This document shows, one piece after another, positions 1 through 9,081 of a stretch of DNA of 64,000 nt. Numbering within the stretch: the stretch's first letter is position 1; each line of letters begins with the position of its first letter. A program made the translations under genes and the position numbers. The stretch lies in contig JANXAP010000009.1 of NCBI GenBank assembly GCA_025062275.1, forward strand, positions 40,366 to 104,365, in the 5' to 3' direction. The notes under the pieces were generated by a model. That model made no database searches. It was not told where the DNA came from and worked only from the letters and a program-made list of their open reading frames with translations. The stretch comes from Dehalococcoidia bacterium. Lineage in GTDB: Bacteria; Chloroflexota; Dehalococcoidia; SM23-28-2; HRBIN24.

Positions 1-211
1 CGACCCCGATCTTGGGGTCGTGGCTGGCGTCGTAAAAGGCCCGGAACATCTCGTCGACCGTCTTCATGGTCATAGCGTTGTAGCGGTCGGGACGGTTGAC
101 GGAGATCCTGGCCACCCCTGCACCCAGCTCCTCCAGATACTTCTTCTCGTAGATGATCTCCTCGAAGTCGGGATCGAAGCCGCCGACGCGGGACCATTCT
201 GTCCAGCCCAT
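1..211 (-). CDS. Enoyl-CoA hydratase/isomerase family protein (partial)
   Basis: Only the first 70 residues lie in the window; the gene runs off the left edge. It starts at ATG 211. After a short N-terminal extension comes a crotonase-type start: the strand FEEIIYEKK, then ARISVNRPDRYNAM, where NRP..NA is typical of crotonases, then a helix ending DPKIGV, as in MenB- and BadI-like members. The substrate cannot be told from this piece. The DsrE-like gene ends 11 bp upstream on the same strand, so the two are probably cotranscribed. Confidence 0.75.
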   Translation of the reverse strand, partial: MGWTEWSRVGGFDPDFEEIIYEKKYLEELGAGVARISVNRPDRYNAMTMKTVDEMFRAFYDASHDPKIGV

Positions 212-222
212 GGTACGCCCCC

Positions 223-651
223 TTACAGCGTGCCTATTATGCGCTTGCTGCTCTCCAGCAGGTCCAGCAGCTCATCCTCGCCGATGGGCCTGATGGAGGC
301 GGGAAGCCTGTCGCGCAGGCCCGTCAGCTCCAGCCAGTAGGGGTTCCCGTATATGGGGATCCCCTCTTCTGCGGCCCGGTCCAGAAGCGCCCGCCAGTCG
401 ATCTGGCGCCCCTCCCCTCTTCCCTTTATGGGGAGCCCCTTCTGGGAGCCTGCGTCGGCCATGGCGTAGCGCATCTGCTGGCCGGAAAGCTCCCTCGGCC
501 ATCCATAGGTGCCCACTGCGGCCGCCACCAGCGCCTCTTGAGTGAGGACGATGGCCACCTGCTGCCCCCGTTCCTTGCTTTGACGGGCGAAGAAAAGGGC
601 GTCCACCAGCGAACTCGTCTGTGCATCCCTGAGGACTATCAGCAGGTCCAA
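223..651 (-). CDS. DsrE-family-like protein
   Basis: A 142-residue soluble protein. The start chosen is TTG 651, because GGAGG lies 7 bp upstream; the open frame continues to 699 but those residues look non-coding. The N-terminal strand LDLLIVLRDAQ and the helix ending in the acidic LLDLLESSKRIIG resemble the Rossmann-like DsrE/DsrF fold used in sulfur relay and related peroxiredoxin-like proteins. Where many relatives carry a cysteine near the last third, this one has NPYW, so a thiol-relay role is doubtful. Probably cotranscribed with the crotonase gene downstream. Family assignment is moderate and function unknown. Confidence 0.5.
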   Translation of the reverse strand: MDLLIVLRDAQTSSLVDALFFARQSKERGQQVAIVLTQEALVAAAVGTYGWPRELSGQQMRYAMADAGSQKGLPIKGRGEGRQIDWRALLDRAAEEGIPIYGNPYWLELTGLRDRLPASIRPIGEDELLDLLESSKRIIGTL

Positions 652-805
652 GGCCGCGCCTCCATGCTGAACATGTTGTCCAGCACATGATAGCCCCACC
701 CCTCCGCGGCAGCAAGCGATAGCGGAGCATGAGGGGATAGCGCCCAGCGCCCGAGCGGCTGGGCAGCGGGCAGCTCACAAACTGGGCGGAGCAGGAGGCG
801 AGAGC

Positions 806-1327
806 TCAGGCCAGGGCGCCCCGCAGGCCCTGCAGGCCCCGCAGGTGCTGGATCTCCCCCAGATGGGTGCAGCAGTGGGTGAGACAGACGGTACCAATGG
901 CCCGCCGCACCTTCATCTCGCCCAGGGGACGGATGGTCACTGTCTGCTCCAGATAGTCGTCGTCGATGCCCCGCAGGAACTCATCGGTGGACTGCCAGAC
1001 CCTGCGAGCGTACTCCAGGAATTCCTGCGCCGAAGGCAGGCGCAGAGCCCGAGCCTGCTCCAGGGTCCAGCCCGTGCCCTGGTGAATCCGGTCGAGGCCC
1101 CACTTCTGGTCGTAGCCGCCCTCCAGCCAGACGGTGGACTGGCGGCGCAGGACGAAGTTGATGATGTTGTCCTCGGTGCGGACGGCGTGCCAGGCAGCAA
1201 AGGCGATGTGGATGCTCCGGTCGCTGGCCGTCCAGTGCAACTGCTCGGGCGTCAGGTCGCGAAGCATCTCGTCGTACTGGCCATGCATCTGCTCCAGAGA
1301 CTCGCGCAAAAACTCGACCAGCGTCAT
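806..1327 (-). CDS. DinB-family (four-helix bundle) protein
   Basis: 173 residues, starting at ATG 1327, which follows AAGGAGG; an in-frame upstream ATG at 1369 has no such site. Sequence is all-helical in character. A histidine in the second helix (FAAWHAVRTEDN) and the C-terminal HCCTHLGEIQH supply the three-histidine metal site typical of DinB/YfiT-like proteins, many of which act as thiol-dependent S-transferases. The exact substrate is not predictable. It stands alone between the DsrE-like gene and the pho block. Confidence 0.75.
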   Translation of the reverse strand: MTLVEFLRESLEQMHGQYDEMLRDLTPEQLHWTASDRSIHIAFAAWHAVRTEDNIINFVLRRQSTVWLEGGYDQKWGLDRIHQGTGWTLEQARALRLPSAQEFLEYARRVWQSTDEFLRGIDDDYLEQTVTIRPLGEMKVRRAIGTVCLTHCCTHLGEIQHLRGLQGLRGALA

Positions 1328-1503
1328 GGGCGGCCTCCTTGCCGGGGAGAGATTGCTTGTCAGCGCCAATCTAGTCGGGCGCAGGCCATCGCGTCAAGCA
1401 GCCAGCACAGGGCAGATGCTGAGGCCCCAGACCATTCCAGGGCCGCCCCAGCCACGGGGTGCCGCGCCGGCCCGGCCAGGGCGACAGGCGCAGGCTGCCG
1501 TTC

Positions 1504-2169
1504 CTAATACTTGGAGACGTTCATCTCCTGGATGCGCCCCTCCACTAGGTAGACCACCCGCTCGCAGATGTTGGTGGCCCGGTCGGCGATGCGCTCCAGG
1601 TTGTGGGCTACCCAGGTGAGCCACGTGGCCCGCTGGATGGTGCGCGGGTCCTGCAACATGAAGGTCAGCAGCTCGCGGTAGACCTGGTCGTAGAGGGCGT
1701 CCACCTCGTCGTCGCGGTCGGAGACCTGTCGCGCCATCTGGGGGTCGCGGCGGCGGAAGGCCTCCACTGCATCCCGCAGCATGGCGATGGCCACCTGGGC
1801 CATGCGAGGTATGTCTATGTAGGGCTTCAGGGGAGGCTCGTCAGCCAGCAGGATGGCTAGCTTGGCGATCCCCTCGGCATGGTCGCCCATCCGCTCCAGG
1901 TCCACGATTATGTAAAGCACCGAGATGATGGTGCGCAGGTCGCTGGCCATGGGCTGCTGGGTGGCGATGATCTCCAGGCAGCGCTCCTCGATGGCGTAGC
2001 GCTTGTCGTTCACCTTCAGGTCGTCGGCGATGATCTGGCGCGCCAGCTCCACGTCCCGCTCCTTGAGGGCACGGATGGAGCGCTCGATGGCGCTGGCCAC
2101 CATTTCGGCCATCACCATCATCTCTTCCTGGACTTCCGTCAGCTCTTGTTGCAGTAGCGTCCTGGTCAT
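1504..2169 (-). CDS. phoU: Phosphate-specific transport regulator PhoU
   Basis: 221 residues from ATG 2169, behind a GGAGGAAGGAAGG purine tract; the frame is open further upstream to 2256 but without coding character. PhoU proteins are two three-helix bundles that bind Fe or Mg clusters and dampen PhoR signalling and Pst transport when phosphate is plentiful. Both repeats are visible, each with an E/D-x-x-x-D type helix (LERMGDHAEGIAK in the first half, LERIADRATNICE in the second). It is the last gene of the pst operon, about 93 bp after pstB. Confidence 0.95.
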   Translation of the reverse strand: MTRTLLQQELTEVQEEMMVMAEMVASAIERSIRALKERDVELARQIIADDLKVNDKRYAIEERCLEIIATQQPMASDLRTIISVLYIIVDLERMGDHAEGIAKLAILLADEPPLKPYIDIPRMAQVAIAMLRDAVEAFRRRDPQMARQVSDRDDEVDALYDQVYRELLTFMLQDPRTIQRATWLTWVAHNLERIADRATNICERVVYLVEGRIQEMNVSKY

Positions 2170-2262
2170 GGCCCTTCCTTCCTCCTCCCGTGCCGCCCTG
2201 CCAGGGGTGACAACATGATGTGCGTCTCCCTGCGGCCTGTCAAGTGTGTCCTTCATCTCCGC

Positions 2263-3111
2263 CTAGCCGATGCGGCCGGTAATATAGGCCTCGGTGCGGG
2301 GGTCTTTGGGGTTGGTGAACACTTCCCGGGTCGGGCCGAACTCCACCAGGTAACCGGCCCGGTCCTCGTCCATCATCAGCACCGCCGTGTAGTCCGATAC
2401 GCGGGCCGCCTGCTGCATGTTGTGGGTGACGATGACGATGGTGTAGCGCTGGGACAGCTCCCGCATCAGGTCCTCGATCTTGAGGGTGGCGATAGGGTCC
2501 AGGGCCGAGCAGGGCTCGTCCATCAGCACCACCTCTGGCTCCACAGCGATGGCCCTGGCGATGCACAGCCGCTGCTGCTGGCCCCCCGAGAGGCGCAGGG
2601 CGTTCTGGCCCAGCTTGTCCTTCACCTCGTCCCACAGGGCCGCGGCCCGCAGGCTCCGCTCCACCGCCTCGCGCAGGTTGCCGCTGTAACCGTTGATGCG
2701 CAGGCCGAAGGCCACGTTCTCAAACACCGACTTGGGGAAGGGGTTAGGCTTCTGGAAGACCATGCCGATCCGGCTTCTCACCTCTACCGCGTCCACGCCC
2801 GGAGCGTAGATGTCCTGGCCTTCGAATAGGACCTGCCCCTCCACCCTTGCGCCGGGCACCAGCTCGTGCATGCGGTTCAGGCAGCGGATGAAGGTGCTCT
2901 TGCCCGATCCCGAGGGGCCGATGATGGCGGTGATACGCCGCCTCGGCACTATCAGGTCTACGTCCTTGACAGCCCGGAAGGAACCATACCAGGCGCTGAG
3001 GCCCCGCACCTCGATAACCGCCTCTTCCTGGCTGGGCGGCCTGAGCGCCTCCCGCTCCACCCGAGGCACCGGCACCTGAACCGAAGGCCGGGAACCTTCC
3101 TGGCTCACCAC
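2263..3111 (-). CDS. pstB: Phosphate ABC transporter ATP-binding protein PstB
   Basis: 282 residues, GTG start at 3111, with an alternative GTG one codon later that overlaps the pstA stop as GTGA. Contains Walker A (GPSGSGKST), the Q-loop [11 protein letters not shown], the signature LSGGQQQR, and Walker B ([12 protein letters not shown]) followed by the switch histidine THNMQQ. The length fits PstB after allowing for a roughly 30-residue N-terminal extension rich in Pro and Glu. It energises phosphate import together with PstC and PstA. Confidence 0.97.
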   Translation of the reverse strand: MVSQEGSRPSVQVPVPRVEREALRPPSQEEAVIEVRGLSAWYGSFRAVKDVDLIVPRRRITAIIGPSGSGKSTFIRCLNRMHELVPGARVEGQVLFEGQDIYAPGVDAVEVRSRIGMVFQKPNPFPKSVFENVAFGLRINGYSGNLREAVERSLRAAALWDEVKDKLGQNALRLSGGQQQRLCIARAIAVEPEVVLMDEPCSALDPIATLKIEDLMRELSQRYTIVIVTHNMQQAARVSDYTAVLMMDEDRAGYLVEFGPTREVFTNPKDPRTEAYITGRIG

Positions 3112-3995
3112 TGGCGCCTCCTTTCCGACCAGTAGCGCAGGGCGATGGCCACGGCGTTCATCCCCAGCAGCACCGCCAGCAAGACGATGATGCCAGCCGC
3201 CGCCGCCTGATGGAAGGCGGGCTGTGGCCTAGATATCCAGTCGAAGATCTGGATGGGCAGCACGGTGAAGGAGTCCATGGGCCCGCGAGGGTCGAAGGGC
3301 ACGAACAGCAGCGCCCCCACCGTGATGAGGGGGGCCGTTTCGCCGATGGCCCGCGACAGGGCCAGAATAACCCCCGTCATCATGGGGCCGAGGGCCGCCG
3401 GCAGCACCTGGTGCCACACTGTCTGCCAGGGCGTCGCTCCCAGCGCCAGCGACGCCTCGCGTATGCTGTAGGGCACCGCCCGCAGCCCCTCGCGTGCCGA
3501 TACGATGACGATGGGCAGCACTACCAGCGACAGGGTGAGGGCGCCCGCCAGCACCGTCCGCCCCAGGTCCATGGCCCGCACGAACAGGGCCAGCCCCAGC
3601 AACCCGTAGACGATGGACGGCACGCCAGCCAGATTGTTGATGTTGGTCTCGATAAGGCGGGTCAGCCAGTTGCGCGGGGCGAACTCCTCCAGGTAGATGG
3701 CCGCCCCGATGCCCACCGGCACCGCCAGGAGGCCGGTCAAACCCACCACCCAGAGGGAGCCCAGCAGGGCCGAGCGGATGCCCGCTCGCGTGGCGATACG
3801 CGACGGATAGCTGGTGATGAAGTCCCACGACAGCCTGTCCAGGCCATCCCGCGCCACCACTACCAGCAGCAGGACGAGAGCGGCTATGCCGGCCGCCGCC
3901 GCCAGTCGCAACAGCATCGCAGCGGCAGCCGCCAGCACGTGCCGACGCAGCAGCCGCCTCCGCCATTCAGCCGTGCGTAGGGCCGTCGTCGTCAC
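3105..3995 (-). CDS. pstA: Phosphate ABC transporter permease PstA
   Basis: 296 residues from GTG 3995, whose last two bases are shared with the pstC stop (GTGA overlap), indicating translational coupling. Six hydrophobic spans are apparent. The permease EAA-type loop is seen around [20 protein letters not shown], the site that docks to PstB. The N-terminus has a basic stretch before the first membrane span. It forms the membrane channel with PstC. Confidence 0.95.
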   Translation of the reverse strand: MTTTALRTAEWRRRLLRRHVLAAAAAMLLRLAAAAGIAALVLLLVVVARDGLDRLSWDFITSYPSRIATRAGIRSALLGSLWVVGLTGLLAVPVGIGAAIYLEEFAPRNWLTRLIETNINNLAGVPSIVYGLLGLALFVRAMDLGRTVLAGALTLSLVVLPIVIVSAREGLRAVPYSIREASLALGATPWQTVWHQVLPAALGPMMTGVILALSRAIGETAPLITVGALLFVPFDPRGPMDSFTVLPIQIFDWISRPQPAFHQAAAAGIIVLLAVLLGMNAVAIALRYWSERRRQW

Positions 3996-4927
3996 TCGTA
4001 GGCCTCCCGGAAGCGCGACAGGAGCCACTGAGCGGCCACGTTCAGCCCCAGGGTGCAGACGAACAGGGCCAGGCCTACGGCGAAGATGGTCTTGTATTCC
4101 AGACTGCCGGCAGGGGTATCGCCCAGGCTGACCTGGACGATGTAGGCCGGAAGGGCCTGCATCGCCTCCAACGGGTTCCAGGACAGGTTGGGCACGTTGC
4201 CGGCGGCGATGGTGACGATCATCGTCTCGCCCACGGCCCGAGCCATGGCCAGAACCACCGCTGCCACTATGCCCGACAGGGCCGCCGGCAGCACCACCCG
4301 CACCGCCACCTCGAAGCGGTTGCTGCCCAGGGCATAGCCCGCCTCCCGCAGGGAGCCGGGCACGGCCCTCATCGCGTCCTCCGACAGGGAGGAGACCATG
4401 GGCAACAGCAGCACCGACATGGCCAGGGCCGCCGACAGAGCGCTGAACAGGGTCTGCTGTCCCAGGAGCCTCTGCAGGATCTCGGGGGCGATGAAGGTGA
4501 TGGCGAAGTAGCCGTAGACCACGGTGGGGATGCCCGCCAGCACCTCCAGGGCAGGCTTGAGGACGGCCCGCAGTCGGGGCGAGGCGTATTCGCTCAGGTA
4601 GATGGCAGCTCCCAGCCCCACGGGCACCGCCACTGCCAGGGCAAGGGCCGATATGAGAAAGGTGGCCGAAAGGAGGGGCAACACCCCGAAATGCTTCTCT
4701 ACGAACAGGGGCGTCCAGCGGCTCTCGGTCAGGAATTCGAGGATGGAGACCTCGCGGAAGAAGCCCACCGCCTCCTCCACCAGCACCGCCACGATGCCCA
4801 CGGTAGTGAAGATGGAGATGGCGGCACAGAGGAACAGGAGGCCCAGTATAGGCGCCTCGCGCAAGCGCAGGAGGCGACGGCGGCGCGGCGAGCGCCGCAC
4901 CGCCAGTGGGGCCTCCGCGGTGGCCAT
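3992..4927 (-). CDS. pstC: Phosphate ABC transporter permease PstC
   Basis: 311 residues, ATG 4927, starting right after the pstS stop. An arginine-rich cytoplasmic N-terminus ([11 protein letters not shown]) is followed by a first membrane span and a periplasmic loop. The BPD transporter domain follows, with an EAA loop at [20 protein letters not shown]. Family length is normal. Located between pstS and pstA in the usual order, so it is the second channel subunit. Confidence 0.95.
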   Translation of the reverse strand: MATAEAPLAVRRSPRRRRLLRLREAPILGLLFLCAAISIFTTVGIVAVLVEEAVGFFREVSILEFLTESRWTPLFVEKHFGVLPLLSATFLISALALAVAVPVGLGAAIYLSEYASPRLRAVLKPALEVLAGIPTVVYGYFAITFIAPEILQRLLGQQTLFSALSAALAMSVLLLPMVSSLSEDAMRAVPGSLREAGYALGSNRFEVAVRVVLPAALSGIVAAVVLAMARAVGETMIVTIAAGNVPNLSWNPLEAMQALPAYIVQVSLGDTPAGSLEYKTIFAVGLALFVCTLGLNVAAQWLLSRFREAYE

Positions 4928-4928
4928 C

Positions 4929-5942
4929 CTACCTCTCCCTCGCCAGCACGTCCTCGATGCGCAGGCCGGGAGTCACCCCCTGGAAGACGGTGCCCGTCCT
5001 GCGGTTCTCCCACCGCTCTCGCACCAGATCATAGGCGGCCCTGGGCAGAGGAACGTATCCCACCTCCCGCACCAGGTCACCTGCCACGTCCAGATAGAAG
5101 TCCACGAAGGCCCGCACCTCCGGGCGCTCCATGGACCTGGTGCTAACGTATATAAACAACGGCCGCGAAAGGGGCCGGTAGGTGCCGTTGATGACGCTGT
5201 CCACCGAGGGCTCCACGCAGCCCTGGCCACCGTCCACCTTGAGGGCCTTGAGGCGGGAACGGTTCTCCAGGTAATAGGCCAGGCCGAAGTAGCCCAGGGC
5301 GTTGGGGTCGCCAGCCACTCCCTGCACCAGGACGTTGTCGTCCTCGCTGGCGGTGTAGTCGCCGCGGCTGGCGTCCTCCTTGCCGACGATGGCCTCGGTG
5401 AAGTAGTCGAAGGTGCCCGAGTCGGTGCCGGCGCCGTAGAGGCGCAGGGGACGATCGGGCCAGGCCGGGTTCACCTGGTTCCAGCGAGTGACGGTGCCCT
5501 GGGCCGCCGGCTCCCACATCTTCTTCAGCTCGGCCACAGTGATGCAGTCCACCCAGTCGTTGGCCGGGTTGACCACCACCGTCAGGGCATCGAAGGCCAC
5601 TGGCAGCTCGATGAAGTCGATGCCGTTGTTGCGGCAGGCGTCTATCTCTTGCTGGCGAATGGGGCGGGACGCATCGGAGATGTCCGTCTCGCCGTTGCAG
5701 AACTTCTGGAAGCCGCCGCCCGTGCCGGAAATGCCAACCACCACCTCTACACCCGGTTCCTTGGCGCGAAACTCCTCAGCCACTGCCTCGCTGATGGGGA
5801 AGACGGTGCTGGAGCCATCCACGATTATGCGGCCGGAGAGGCCCGAGCCGCCGCCCTGGGAACCACAGGCAGCCAGCAGGGCCAGCGCCAGAGAGAGGGA
5901 CACGACGGCCAGGCCACGCACAGTGAGAGAGCGCACGTTCAA
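4929..5942 (-). CDS. pstS: Phosphate-binding lipoprotein PstS
   Basis: 337 residues. The start is TTG 5942, preceded by AAGGAGGAAAGG; the next candidate is GTG two codons in. The signal peptide ends in a lipobox, LLAAC, so the mature protein is anchored by Cys near residue 26. Phosphate-contact segments typical of PstS are visible: [16 protein letters not shown] near the mature N-terminus, [13 protein letters not shown], and [13 protein letters not shown]. First gene of pstSCAB-phoU. A Pho-box-like array and a perfect hairpin lie just upstream. Confidence 0.96.
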   Translation of the reverse strand: MNVRSLTVRGLAVVSLSLALALLAACGSQGGGSGLSGRIIVDGSSTVFPISEAVAEEFRAKEPGVEVVVGISGTGGGFQKFCNGETDISDASRPIRQQEIDACRNNGIDFIELPVAFDALTVVVNPANDWVDCITVAELKKMWEPAAQGTVTRWNQVNPAWPDRPLRLYGAGTDSGTFDYFTEAIVGKEDASRGDYTASEDDNVLVQGVAGDPNALGYFGLAYYLENRSRLKALKVDGGQGCVEPSVDSVINGTYRPLSRPLFIYVSTRSMERPEVRAFVDFYLDVAGDLVREVGYVPLPRAAYDLVRERWENRRTGTVFQGVTPGLRIEDVLARER

Positions 5943-5957
5943 CCCTTTCCTCCTTGC

Positions 5958-5982
5958 GCCCCCGCTTCTAGTGTGCGGGGGC
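5958..5982 (-). other. Perfect 8-bp inverted repeat in the pstS leader
   Basis: GCCCCCGC and its exact reverse complement flank a 9-nt loop. The hairpin lies between the Pho-box-like array and the pstS ribosome-binding site, which begins a few bases further on. No T-run follows on the pstS strand, so it is not an obvious terminator. It could stabilise the transcript or restrict read-through from the phosphatase gene; this is inference. Confidence 0.4.
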
Positions 5983-5985
5983 CAG

Positions 5986-6024
5986 TTTTAACGGCGTGTT
6001 AACGGGGCTTAACGCTGCGTAAAA
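5986..6024 (-). promoter_or_regulatory. Pho-box-like direct repeats upstream of pstS
   Basis: TTAAC occurs at 5988, 5999 and 6009, and a related GTAAA begins near 6019, giving a 10-11 bp period. PhoB/PhoP-type regulators bind as tandem dimers to such helical-turn repeats. The array sits 44-80 bp upstream of the pstS start and overlaps the stop codon of the histidine phosphatase gene. The phoP gene nearby encodes the likely binder. Confidence 0.65.
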
Positions 6025-6731
6025 TCCGGGATGCCCCCGTCCCAGAGGTGAGCGCAGTCGCCCACCGTCTGGATGGCCGCCCGCTCGCCCGACATCCTGA
6101 CCACCGTCAGAGAGGTGTGTTCGGGCAGGAAGAAGATGTCGCGGGGGACGTCCAGGACGAAGCTCAGGCAGAGGTTGATGACCCCTCCGTGACAGATCAC
6201 CACCACCCTCTGACCAGGGTGCCGGGCCACGATGCTGTCCAGTGCCCTGCGCACCCGCAGGCGGAAGCGGTGGGACGGCTCGAACCCGGGCAGTGTGTCC
6301 CACCTGGGGGACGCCAGCAGGCAGCGGGCCAGGTCCTGCACCAGCTCCTCGCGGTCGCGGCCGCGGAAGGCCGTCCGCAGGCGGGCCATGTCCGTCTCTA
6401 CCTCACGCAGGTCGGGGACGGTCTCGATGGACAGGCCTGTGGCCTCGGCCACCGCCTGGGCTGTCTCCTGGGCGCGGCGCAGGGGCGAGGCATAAAGGGC
6501 GTCGATGCGGGTGCCGGCCAGGCGCCGGGCCAGCCGCTCGGCCTGCCAGCGCCCCCGCTCCGAGAGGGGCGGGTCGTAACTGGCCGCGTCCGGGGGGATG
6601 GGGGCCGCCTCGCCATGGCGCACGAGCACCAGCTCGGTGGCGTCGGGCGCCACGTGGCGGAACAGGCGGGTGAAGAGGTCTCCCTGGCCGGTGACCAGGG
6701 TCTCCTTGGGCTTGTCGGGTGCCTTCTGCAT
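6009..6731 (-). CDS. Histidine phosphatase family protein (phosphoglycerate-mutase-like)
   Basis: 240 residues from ATG 6731, chosen because AAAGGAGG sits 6-7 bp upstream; earlier in-frame ATGs at 6755 and 6785 lack a site. The catalytic motif LVLVRHGEA begins about 35 residues in. The partner histidine is in the C-terminal VVVICHGGVINL, and arginine SPLRRAQET completes the pocket. Members hydrolyse phosphomonoesters; the substrate is unknown. Lying between phoR and pstS, with a Pho-box-like array ahead of it, it is probably a Pho-regulon phosphatase. No signal peptide is visible, so it should be cytoplasmic. Confidence 0.88.
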   Translation of the reverse strand: MQKAPDKPKETLVTGQGDLFTRLFRHVAPDATELVLVRHGEAAPIPPDAASYDPPLSERGRWQAERLARRLAGTRIDALYASPLRRAQETAQAVAEATGLSIETVPDLREVETDMARLRTAFRGRDREELVQDLARCLLASPRWDTLPGFEPSHRFRLRVRRALDSIVARHPGQRVVVICHGGVINLCLSFVLDVPRDIFFLPEHTSLTVVRMSGERAAIQTVGDCAHLWDGGIPDFTQR

Positions 6732-6781
6732 TCTCTCCCTCCTTTCACCCACCATGCTAGATCCCCCTCCTGACCGTATCC

Positions 6782-6818
6782 TCAACGCGATGTTAACGGG
6801 CCATTAGCACAGGTAAAA
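6782..6818 (-). promoter_or_regulatory. Pho-box-like direct repeats upstream of the histidine phosphatase
   Basis: Four related pentamers recur every 10-11 bp: TCAAC at 6782, TTAAC at 6793, TTAGC at 6804 and GTAAA near 6814. The array lies 50-90 bp upstream of the phosphatase start, in the gap after the phoR stop. It matches the array before pstS, so the two probably bind the same regulator. Confidence 0.6.
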
Positions 6819-6829
6819 GTTGCGGGGCG

Positions 6830-8128
6830 TCAGTCAGCGAGGGGCAGAAAGATGCTGAAGGCTGAGCCTTGCCCGGGGCTGCTCTCGGCCCACACCCGCC
6901 CGCCGTGCGCCTCCACTATATGCTTGACGATGGCCAGGCCCAGGCCCGCTCCGGGACGACGGCGAGAGCGGTCGGCCTTATAGAAACGCTCGAAGATGCG
7001 CGGGAGGTCGGCAGGTTCGATGCCTACTCCCGTATCGCGCACTGTCAGAACGACGCCGCCATCGCCCTCCGCTGCCGTGACCGTCACCGACCCCCCCGCT
7101 GGTGTGAACTTGATGGCGTTGTCCAGGAGGTTGAGGACGGCCCGCTCCAGACGCTCGGCGTCCCCCCGGACGGGGGGCAGTCGGGGAGGCAGCTGCAACG
7201 CCAGGCCCAAGCCCGCCTCCCTGGCGCGGGGCGCCATGCGCTCCACCGCCCGGGACAGGACCGTCGCCAGGTCTACCGGCTGGGGGACGAAGACATCTAC
7301 CCCTGCCTCCAAACGCGACAGCTCCAGCAACTCCTCCACCAGTCGGGCCATGCGCTCCGTCTCCTCCTCGGCGCGAGCGAGGAAAAGGTCGCGGGCCTGG
7401 GGGTCGTCCTGGGCGCCGGCCCGCAGGGCTTCCAGGGCCGATTTCACAGCAGCGATGGGGGTGCGCAGCTCGTGGGAGACATTGGCGACGAAGTCGCGGC
7501 GCACCTGGTCCACGCGGCGCACCTCGGTCAGGTCGCGCAGTGAGACCAGCAGCCTGCCGCTGCTGCCCAGTGCGGTCACCGTCAGCTCCAGGGGCCGGCC
7601 TCCGGGGCCTTCCACCGTCGAGGACGCGGAACCGCCCTCCCTGCGCACCCTCCTCAGGGCGTCCACAGCCTCGGCCTGGGGCAGGAACCAGGCCAGGGGC
7701 TGGGCCGCCAGGGCATGAGGCTCCTGGCCCAGGACCGTGCTGGCAGCGGCGTTGCTGAAGCGTACGCGACCCTCGGCGTCCAGCACCAGCAGGGCATCGG
7801 GGCTGGCATCCAGGGCGGCCAGCAGCAGGTCGCGCTCCTGGCGGACGTCGTGGAGCGCCTCGGCCACTGCTGCCAACGGCCCGGACAGCTCAGCGGGAGC
7901 ATCGGCGGGCAGCGGCCGGCCCGCTGCCAGGGAGTAGAGGGCCCGGGCCGAAGCGCTCCAGCGGCGTCGCCCCAGGTAGGCGACCACCAGCGCCAGGGCC
8001 AGCAGGCAGGCGCCGGCCAGGGCCACGGTACCAGGTCCAGCCTCCTCCACCAGCACCAGATAGACCCCCAGGGCCACCAAGAGAGCGAGAGCCAGAGACA
8101 GGAGGATCCTCAGGTCGGAGGTGGACAT
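6830..8128 (-). CDS. phoR: PhoR-like sensor histidine kinase
   Basis: 432 residues. Two N-terminal membrane spans (about 7-25 and 33-52) are followed by a short linker and a PAS domain (about 105-200). HisKA has the phosphorylated His219 in FVANVSHELRTP, and the HATPase domain carries N (NLLDNAIKF), DTGVGI and GAGLGLAIVKH boxes. This layout, with no large extracellular sensor domain, is that of PhoR, which senses phosphate through Pst and PhoU. It follows phoP by 43 bp on the same strand. Confidence 0.9.
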   Translation of the reverse strand: MSTSDLRILLSLALALLVALGVYLVLVEEAGPGTVALAGACLLALALVVAYLGRRRWSASARALYSLAAGRPLPADAPAELSGPLAAVAEALHDVRQERDLLLAALDASPDALLVLDAEGRVRFSNAAASTVLGQEPHALAAQPLAWFLPQAEAVDALRRVRREGGSASSTVEGPGGRPLELTVTALGSSGRLLVSLRDLTEVRRVDQVRRDFVANVSHELRTPIAAVKSALEALRAGAQDDPQARDLFLARAEEETERMARLVEELLELSRLEAGVDVFVPQPVDLATVLSRAVERMAPRAREAGLGLALQLPPRLPPVRGDAERLERAVLNLLDNAIKFTPAGGSVTVTAAEGDGGVVLTVRDTGVGIEPADLPRIFERFYKADRSRRRPGAGLGLAIVKHIVEAHGGRVWAESSPGQGSAFSIFLPLAD

Positions 8129-8171
8129 TCCGCGCCCTCGTCAGCCCGCGGCAGGGAACCGCTGCACCGCC

Positions 8172-8852
8172 TCAGCCCTCGAATCGGTAGCCCAGGCCGC
8201 GGACGGTGATGATGCGGGTGGGCTTGCTCGGCGTCTCCTCGATCTTTTCCCTCAGCCAGCGCACGTGCACGTCCACGGTGCGGGTGTCGCCGGCATACTC
8301 GTAGCCCCACACCTGATCCAGCAGTTCCTCACGGCTGAAGGCGCGGCCGCGGTGGCGCATGAAGAACGCCAGCAGGTCGAACTCCTTGGGCTTCAGGGGC
8401 AGCGGCACGTCGCCACGGTAAGCCTCCCTCCGCCGCAGGTCGAGGCGCAGGTCCCCCGAGACGATGGCCTCCCCCTGGGGCTGGAGGCCCTGGGCGCGGC
8501 GCAGCAGGGCCCGCACCCTGGCCAGTAGCTCGCGCATGGAAAAGGGCTTGGCCACATAGTCGTCGGCGCCCAGCTCCAGCCCCACCACCCGATCCGTCTC
8601 CTCGCCCTTGGCGGTGAGCATGATGATGGGCACCGACGACTCGCGGCGCAGTCTCCGGCAGACCTCGAAACCGTCCAGGCCGGGCAGCAACACATCCAGA
8701 ATGACGATGTCGGGCGACTGGCTGCGGGCCAATTGCAGGGCCGTCTCGCCATCGCCCGCCTCCAGGACCTGGAACCCTTCCCGCTCCAGGGTGTATCGCA
8801 GGGCCGCCACCAGGGTAGGCTCGTCGTCCACCACCAGCACCTTCCGCGCCAT
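8172..8852 (-). CDS. phoP: PhoP/PhoB-type response regulator
   Basis: 226 residues from ATG 8852. The receiver domain shows the acidic pair D9/D10, phosphoacceptor D53 in ILDVLLPG, and K102 in VAKPFSM. A C-terminal winged helix (OmpR/PhoB class) ends in RTIDVHVR-like and TVRGLGYRF elements. The frame is open upstream to 8987 but that part overlaps a promoter region. No ribosome-binding site precedes ATG 8852; instead TATAAT lies 9 nt before it, suggesting a leaderless mRNA. Likely regulator of the pst operon and phosphatase. Confidence 0.93.
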   Translation of the reverse strand: MARKVLVVDDEPTLVAALRYTLEREGFQVLEAGDGETALQLARSQSPDIVILDVLLPGLDGFEVCRRLRRESSVPIIMLTAKGEETDRVVGLELGADDYVAKPFSMRELLARVRALLRRAQGLQPQGEAIVSGDLRLDLRRREAYRGDVPLPLKPKEFDLLAFFMRHRGRAFSREELLDQVWGYEYAGDTRTVDVHVRWLREKIEETPSKPTRIITVRGLGYRFEG

Positions 8853-8861
8853 AGCAAGGCC

Positions 8862-8867
8862 ATTATA
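8862..8867 (-). promoter_or_regulatory. -10 element of phoP, probably leaderless
   Basis: A perfect TATAAT on the minus strand ends 9 nt before the phoP ATG. Transcription would then begin at or within a base or two of the start codon. No Shine-Dalgarno sequence is present, and no convincing -35 hexamer is seen. Confidence 0.5.
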
Positions 8868-8886
8868 GGCCACAGCTCGCAGCTCA

Positions 8887-8915
8887 TTGACACAGGTTCG
8901 AGGCCGTGGTAGCAT
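8887..8915 (+). promoter_or_regulatory. Sigma70-type promoter of the riboswitch operon
   Basis: TTGACA at 8887-8892, a 17-bp spacer, and TAGCAT at 8910-8915. The predicted start near 8922 is about 20 nt before the aptamer. It is back to back with the phoP promoter. Confidence 0.7.
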
Positions 8916-8940
8916 ACGCACTCGACAACAGAATATGGCC

Positions 8941-9066
8941 CCTCTTATCCAGAGTGGTGGAGGGAACGGCCCGGTGAAGCCCGGCAACCGGCCGGGGCCT
9001 GCCTAGAGGCGGCCCCTGCAGCGGTGCCAACGCCGTCCCCGCCTCTGGCGGGGGACGATAAGGGGG
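8941..9066 (+). ncRNA. SAM-I (S-box) riboswitch aptamer
   Basis: Consensus blocks appear in order: CTTATC (5' P1 strand), the kink-turn region AGAGTGGTGGAGGGAACGG, GTGAAGCCCGGCAACC, GGTGCCAACGCC, a strong P4 hairpin (GTCCCCGCC with GGCGGGGGAC), and GATAAG, which closes P1 with CTTATC. SAM binding to such RNAs stabilises P1 and favours termination of methionine and sulfur genes. The first gene downstream is a threonine-synthase-like gene, an unusual target for this riboswitch. Confidence 0.93.
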
Positions 9067-9081
9067 AGAAAAGGCGAAGCA

